In this document: positions 43,101-64,000 of the stretch, one piece after another
Numbering within the stretch: position 1 is the stretch's first letter
Layout: every line of letters starts with the position of its first letter
Source: Liolophura sinensis
Taxonomy: Eukaryota > Mollusca > Polyplacophora > Chitonida > Chitonidae
Assembly: GCF_032854445.1 (NCBI RefSeq)
Contig: NC_088305.1
Coordinates: 31,149,645-31,213,644, forward strand
Length of the DNA: 64,000 nt
Direction: 5' to 3'
Notes under the pieces: generated by a model
What the model was told of the DNA's origin: nothing
The model's database searches: none
What the model saw: the letters and a program-made list of their open reading frames with translations, nothing else
Translations under genes and position numbers: made by a program

Positions 43101-44775
43101 GTATACATATATGAGCCGATATTGATGATATCCATGATTTCAAAGTAGCAATCATCAGTATGGAATAGGATTCAAAATCTTCAAAATTTGTAAAATCTAA
43201 GTGGCCAAAGCTTTCAATATAAATATTTCAACAGCCATGACAAACCTACAACATTGGTTACTGTATGCATAACAGCAGGAATCTAGATTGCATTAATTTG
43301 GGCACATCAGAACCACTTTAATTTGGGCACATCAGAACCACTTTAATTTGGGCACATCAGAACCACATAATAAAAATGTGGGCTAACGACAAACCAGAGA
43401 TAGGTTTCAGGATTGTAACCACTTTTGTATTCAGAGCCAATAATGCACCATTATACATGATTTATTAAAAATAAAGGAGAAAGTTTTATGCGCAGTGCTT
43501 TCATGTGGTCAAAAAGAGTATGTTGCTGAATATAAAATAGTTTGACCTTTAGTTTATAAAATTGTTCAACTGTTCTTGTAATGTTTATGTTTATGTATTT
43601 GAGGTTAGTTTTGGGTGTGCTGTTAACTGTCGTAGCCAAGCTGTGATCTAAAGGTATGAACTCATTAATGATGAGGGAATGTCTGCTGTTCACTTCCTAG
43701 GTAAGTACAGTTACCTCTGTCCATCAGAATATCATCTGTCATCTTGAACTGGTTGTGAAGCACATCTCGAAACAGATTTCGGTCCATTTTGAGTGCATCA
43801 TGTGTGAGAGCTTTGAACATTCGTAGCAGACATTCCACTTCATGTTTTTTGTCTGAAATGCAATGACACAACAAACATAAAGGCATGTACAGGCATACAT
43901 ATTAAAAACAAACAATGCCAGGCTTCGTAAGGCAGCTATTTGCACATGGCAGACAGTATGAGATCAAATCATTGAAGAAGTTGCTTTTCACAATGCACAT
44001 CTGAAAAGGGGTTCAACAACTAACAACAGACACTGACCAGCTAGTCTTTAATTACTACAGCCAAAGATGTCTTCAAAACACAGCAGTTTCATGTAGCAAA
44101 GAGGTGTTATCAACATATAAAAAACATGTAAATTTAGGCAGCTGTAAAGACTATGTTTGTCCTTTGTTAGTCAAAGAGACCCTTCTCAGATATTCATTGT
44201 GAAAAACTGGTTCTTCAATGAATTGACGTTACTTCAATGAATTTGAAAGTTACAGCTGCTATCACACTTCCGTGTGATAGCAGCTGTAACTTTCAAATTC
44301 CTGTAAATTAAAAATATGAAAATGTTGAAATCATCATACATCTAGGTCAAGCTCTATATGTACACCAACTACCAAGTTACCTCATTCGCCTGAAGGAACA
44401 TGTCAGTAAAAACTTAGCCAGTTGTAAAGACTAAGGGTTTGAAATTTAGTTAGTCAATGCATGTGCTCCTTCTCAGATGTTCATCGTAGCAAGTTAGTTC
44501 TTCAATGAATTGACATCACTCTACCAAGTGGCAGAAACAGCAACTATAAAATTACCAAAATTTCCGGCTCACTATCTGTTCAGTGTGAAATGTAAATGCA
44601 AAAACCACCTGGCAAACGCCATCAGCTTGATGGCAATGAAAACGTACGTAATGTTGTTGTTGCAACTGACACCCAAAGAAAGGCGGTCATACTATGTTCT
44701 TGACATAAACTTACACTGTGTAGTTTTTTGGAGTGCTTCAGCCAGCTTAATTTGTTCTTTCCTTGCATGGGCCAT
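40164..44775 (-). CDS. EFCAB1: Calaxin (EFCAB1), EF-hand protein of ciliary outer dynein arms, complete
   Basis: Seven exons: 44775-44715, 43852-43715, 42617-42513, 41794-41709, 41385-41320, 40645-40541, 40268-40164. GT-AG and phases agree; 666 nt, 221 residues (human 211). Start [15 protein letters not shown], then [14 protein letters not shown] and EF-hand loops [24 protein letters not shown] and [12 protein letters not shown] (Asp instead of Glu at loop position 12). [20 protein letters not shown] is almost identical to the vertebrate protein. Calaxin binds dynein heavy chain in a Ca2+-dependent way and tunes ciliary and sperm beating. The last exon encodes an unusual Gln-rich tail ([17 protein letters not shown]). 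Shares a short divergent promoter with NMT. Confidence 0.96.
41224..41300 (+). repeat. Dispersed repeat R4, copy 2
   Basis: GGAGTGCCTGAGGTAAACCA and CCATGTGTGA in the same order as at 8755-8850. Ends within 20 bp of calaxin exon 5. Confidence 0.45.
42286..42382 (+). mobile_element. SINE-A, tail fragment with internal deletion
   Basis: GATGGTTGTGGGATTCCTTG to AACACCAATCAAATAAATAA, with the GTGAAATATTCTTGAGTA part missing. Confidence 0.65.
43290..43366 (+). repeat. 26-bp tandem repeat, 3 copies
   Basis: TTTAATTTGGGCACATCAGA + ACCACT repeated. Calaxin intron 2. Confidence 0.85.
44130..44555 (+). repeat. Two diverged direct copies of an about 140-bp segment in calaxin intron 1
   Basis: GTAAAGACTA, TTAGTCAA, CTTCTCAGAT and GTTCTTCAATGAATTGAC occur in the same order at 44140-44230 and 44420-44515. 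The perfect hairpin at 44239-44300 begins just after the first copy. Confidence 0.6.
44239..44300. repeat. Perfect inverted repeat, 29-bp arms, 4-nt spacer
   Basis: Left arm 44239-44267 (starts GAATTTGAAAGTTACAGCTG), spacer TTCC at 44268-44271, right arm 44272-44300. I checked every base; the arms are exact reverse complements. On RNA from either strand it would form a 29-bp stem with a tetraloop. In calaxin intron 1. Confidence 0.97.
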
Positions 44776-45038
44776 ACTCCTGATGCTCGTCCGTGAAAAC
44801 AGTAATTGCAAGGAAATGTTTTCGGGTGATTTATGTGTGAATTCTTAGCATCAGCGTTGCCAAGCAATATGCGCATGTGCTCGCTCCGCACTTTAGGAGA
44901 AATTAGGGCTAAATATTTTTTATGCTGAAACAAAAAAATCTGTTATTTTTGTTTCTTGAAAACCAAACTATTCCGTCACAGTTGATGAATTATTAATTTT
45001 GACCAATCGTTATAGAAAAGTGCGGCCTGGTTGAAAAC
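44776..45038. promoter_or_regulatory. Divergent promoter of calaxin (-) and NMT (+)
   Basis: Only 263 bp between the two start codons, so both 5' untranslated regions and the shared promoter lie here. It holds an X-box-like RFX site (44856-44868) and a CpG-containing GCGCATGTGCTCGCTCCGCA stretch at 44871-44890. No TATA box. Confidence 0.75.
44856..44868 (+). promoter_or_regulatory. X-box (RFX factor site) upstream of calaxin
   Basis: GTTGCCAAGCAAT fits the X-box GTNRCC-N-RGYAAC at all but the last base. It is 81 bp from the calaxin ATG, within the usual distance for ciliary genes driven by RFX factors. This is motif reading only. Confidence 0.55.
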
Positions 45039-62773
<17,735 letters not shown>

Positions 62774-62813
62774 GTGAGCAATATGCTTCATTTTGTCTCC
62801 TACGGTCCGAATG

Positions 62814-63065
62814 GCCGCTGTGGTTAGTATGTCAGGGCGGCTCAATGACCAAGAAGCCTCTCACCAATGCAGTCAAGGTGAGTTCAAGTCACGCTCATGC
62901 CGGCTTCTTCTCTGGCTGTACCTGGCAATGCCTGGCAACAAACTGTGGGTGTTCGTGGGTTTCTCCTGGGCCCCTGCTCTGTTTGCTCCCACCATAATGC
63001 TGGCCGCCGTCATAGAAGTGAAAAATTCCTGAGTATGACATGAAGTAGCAATTAAACATAAATAT
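62814..63065 (+). mobile_element. SINE-A, near full-length
   Basis: GCTGTGGTTAGTATGTCAGG, B box GTGAGTTCAAGTCACG, tail altered to AGTAGCAATTAAACATAAAT. Starts 40 bp after NMT exon 12. Confidence 0.82.
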
Positions 63066-63639
63066 GAGAATAAACGGGACTCAATGGCTGATTCCACAAG
63101 GCTGGTTTTCTTGACTGCATGCTAAAATTTGAAATTTGATGCTTCAAAATGCTTGCTTTTGGACGATAGAAGGTAAACATTGAAACACGAAGCAGCTGAT
63201 CATTTTAAAACAATTCTGCACATTATATTAACACTTGATATTTTTAATTGAATCAGAATTGACTTTGTAGAATTCATTTGCTTGTTTAAATGAGCAACTT
63301 AGTCAGGTATTAATCTTATGTCTGGATTAGCGTTCCATAGGTTTTGAATTATGACAAGTCTGGTTTGAAGATTTAAATGTGACTGATACACATACAAACT
63401 ACTGTAATAAAGGCTAGAGAGATCTGTGTTCATCACCCCAGTCTGCAGTAATATCAGCAAGTGTCATGTCATGACATTAATCTATTTCCTGCAAAATATA
63501 TAGAAAACAAAAGTACTGTTTGTTTCTGATGTACAAGATATTTACAAGAAAAATGAAATTAAAATGGGTCCATTTTGATTATTGATTGCATTCAGACTTT
63601 CAAGCAGAAGTTAAATTGCTGTAACTCATTGTCTGTGGT

Positions 63640-64000
63640 AAAATGGGCGGGGTGGCCTACCTATGTAATAACCATTTTTGCCTCTCACTAATGTGGTCGT
63701 TGTGAGTTCAAGTCCAGCTCATGCTGGCTTCCTCATTGTCTGTTGTAAAATGGACTGGGTGACCTACCTATGTAATAACCATTTTTGCTTCTCACTAATG
63801 TGGTCGTTGTGAGTTCAAGTCCAGCTCATGCTGGCTTCCTCATTGTCTGTTGTAAAATGGACTGGGTGACCTACCTATGTAATAACCATTTTTGCCTCTC
63901 ACTAATGTGGTCGTTGTGAGTTGAAGTCCAGCTCATGCTGGCTTCTTCATTGTCTGTTGTAAAATGGACTGGGTGACCTACCTATGTAATAACCATTTTT
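63640..64000 (+). repeat. 107-bp tandem repeat carrying the SINE-A B-box segment, running off the window
   Basis: CCTCTCACTAATGTGGTCGT anchors at 63681, 63788 and 63895 (107-bp steps). About 50 bp of each unit is the SINE-A head/body (GTTGTGAGTTCAAGTCCAGC + TCATGCTGGCTTCCTC); the other 57 bp (TCATTGTCTGTTGTAAAATG..) is not. Copies are almost identical and the array continues past the right edge. Confidence 0.92.

Overview
The window is animal nuclear DNA, AT-rich, with spliced genes (GT-AG introns of about 0.1-4 kb) and many short interspersed and tandem repeats. The most common repeat is a tRNA-derived SINE (here SINE-A, full copy 266 bp, tail rich in AATA). I associate this sequence type with molluscs and other lophotrochozoans, so a mollusc is my best guess. 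That rests on memory of the repeat and on gene content, not on a search. I saw no bacterial features, no CRISPR array, and no LTR, retroviral or Polinton-like element.

Five host genes can be read. (1) 3282-4679 (+): last exon of a carotenoid oxygenase (BCO/NinaB/RPE65 family). (2) 9659-31219 (-): a complete NFX1 gene, 22 coding exons rebuilt by splice phase, about 1,178 residues, from a serine/asparagine/arginine-rich N-terminus through a RING/PHD finger and NF-X1 zinc fingers to an R3H domain. Exon 7 carries a one-base phase conflict at a C7 run. (3) 32161-37193 (+): the C2orf76 (UPF0538) orthologue, 5 exons, 122 residues. (4) 40164-44775 (-): calaxin (EFCAB1), 7 exons, 221 residues, an EF-hand protein of motile cilia. 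(5) 45039-62773 (+): N-myristoyltransferase, 12 exons; only the last few codons lie beyond the window.

NFX1/C2orf76 and calaxin/NMT are head-to-head pairs. The calaxin/NMT gap is only 263 bp and holds an RFX X-box-like site. Carotenoid oxygenase/NFX1 and C2orf76/calaxin are tail-to-tail.

Most of the remaining DNA is repeats: about 24 SINE-A copies or fragments (two with perfect 13-bp target duplications), a second tRNA-derived SINE (SINE-B), two MITE-like families, and about 20 tandem arrays. The most unusual pattern is that four tandem duplications cover exon-intron boundaries and copy the splice site with the exon edge: NFX1 exon 5 acceptor (40 bp x 3), NFX1 exon 15 donor (86 bp x 9), NMT exon 9 acceptor (59 bp x about 21) and NMT exon 10 donor (163 bp x 2). 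Other arrays grew from pieces of dispersed repeats (121-bp array at 13.8-14.9 kb; 107-bp array at the right end). Two perfect hairpins with 4-nt loops (29-bp and 17-bp arms) also stand out.
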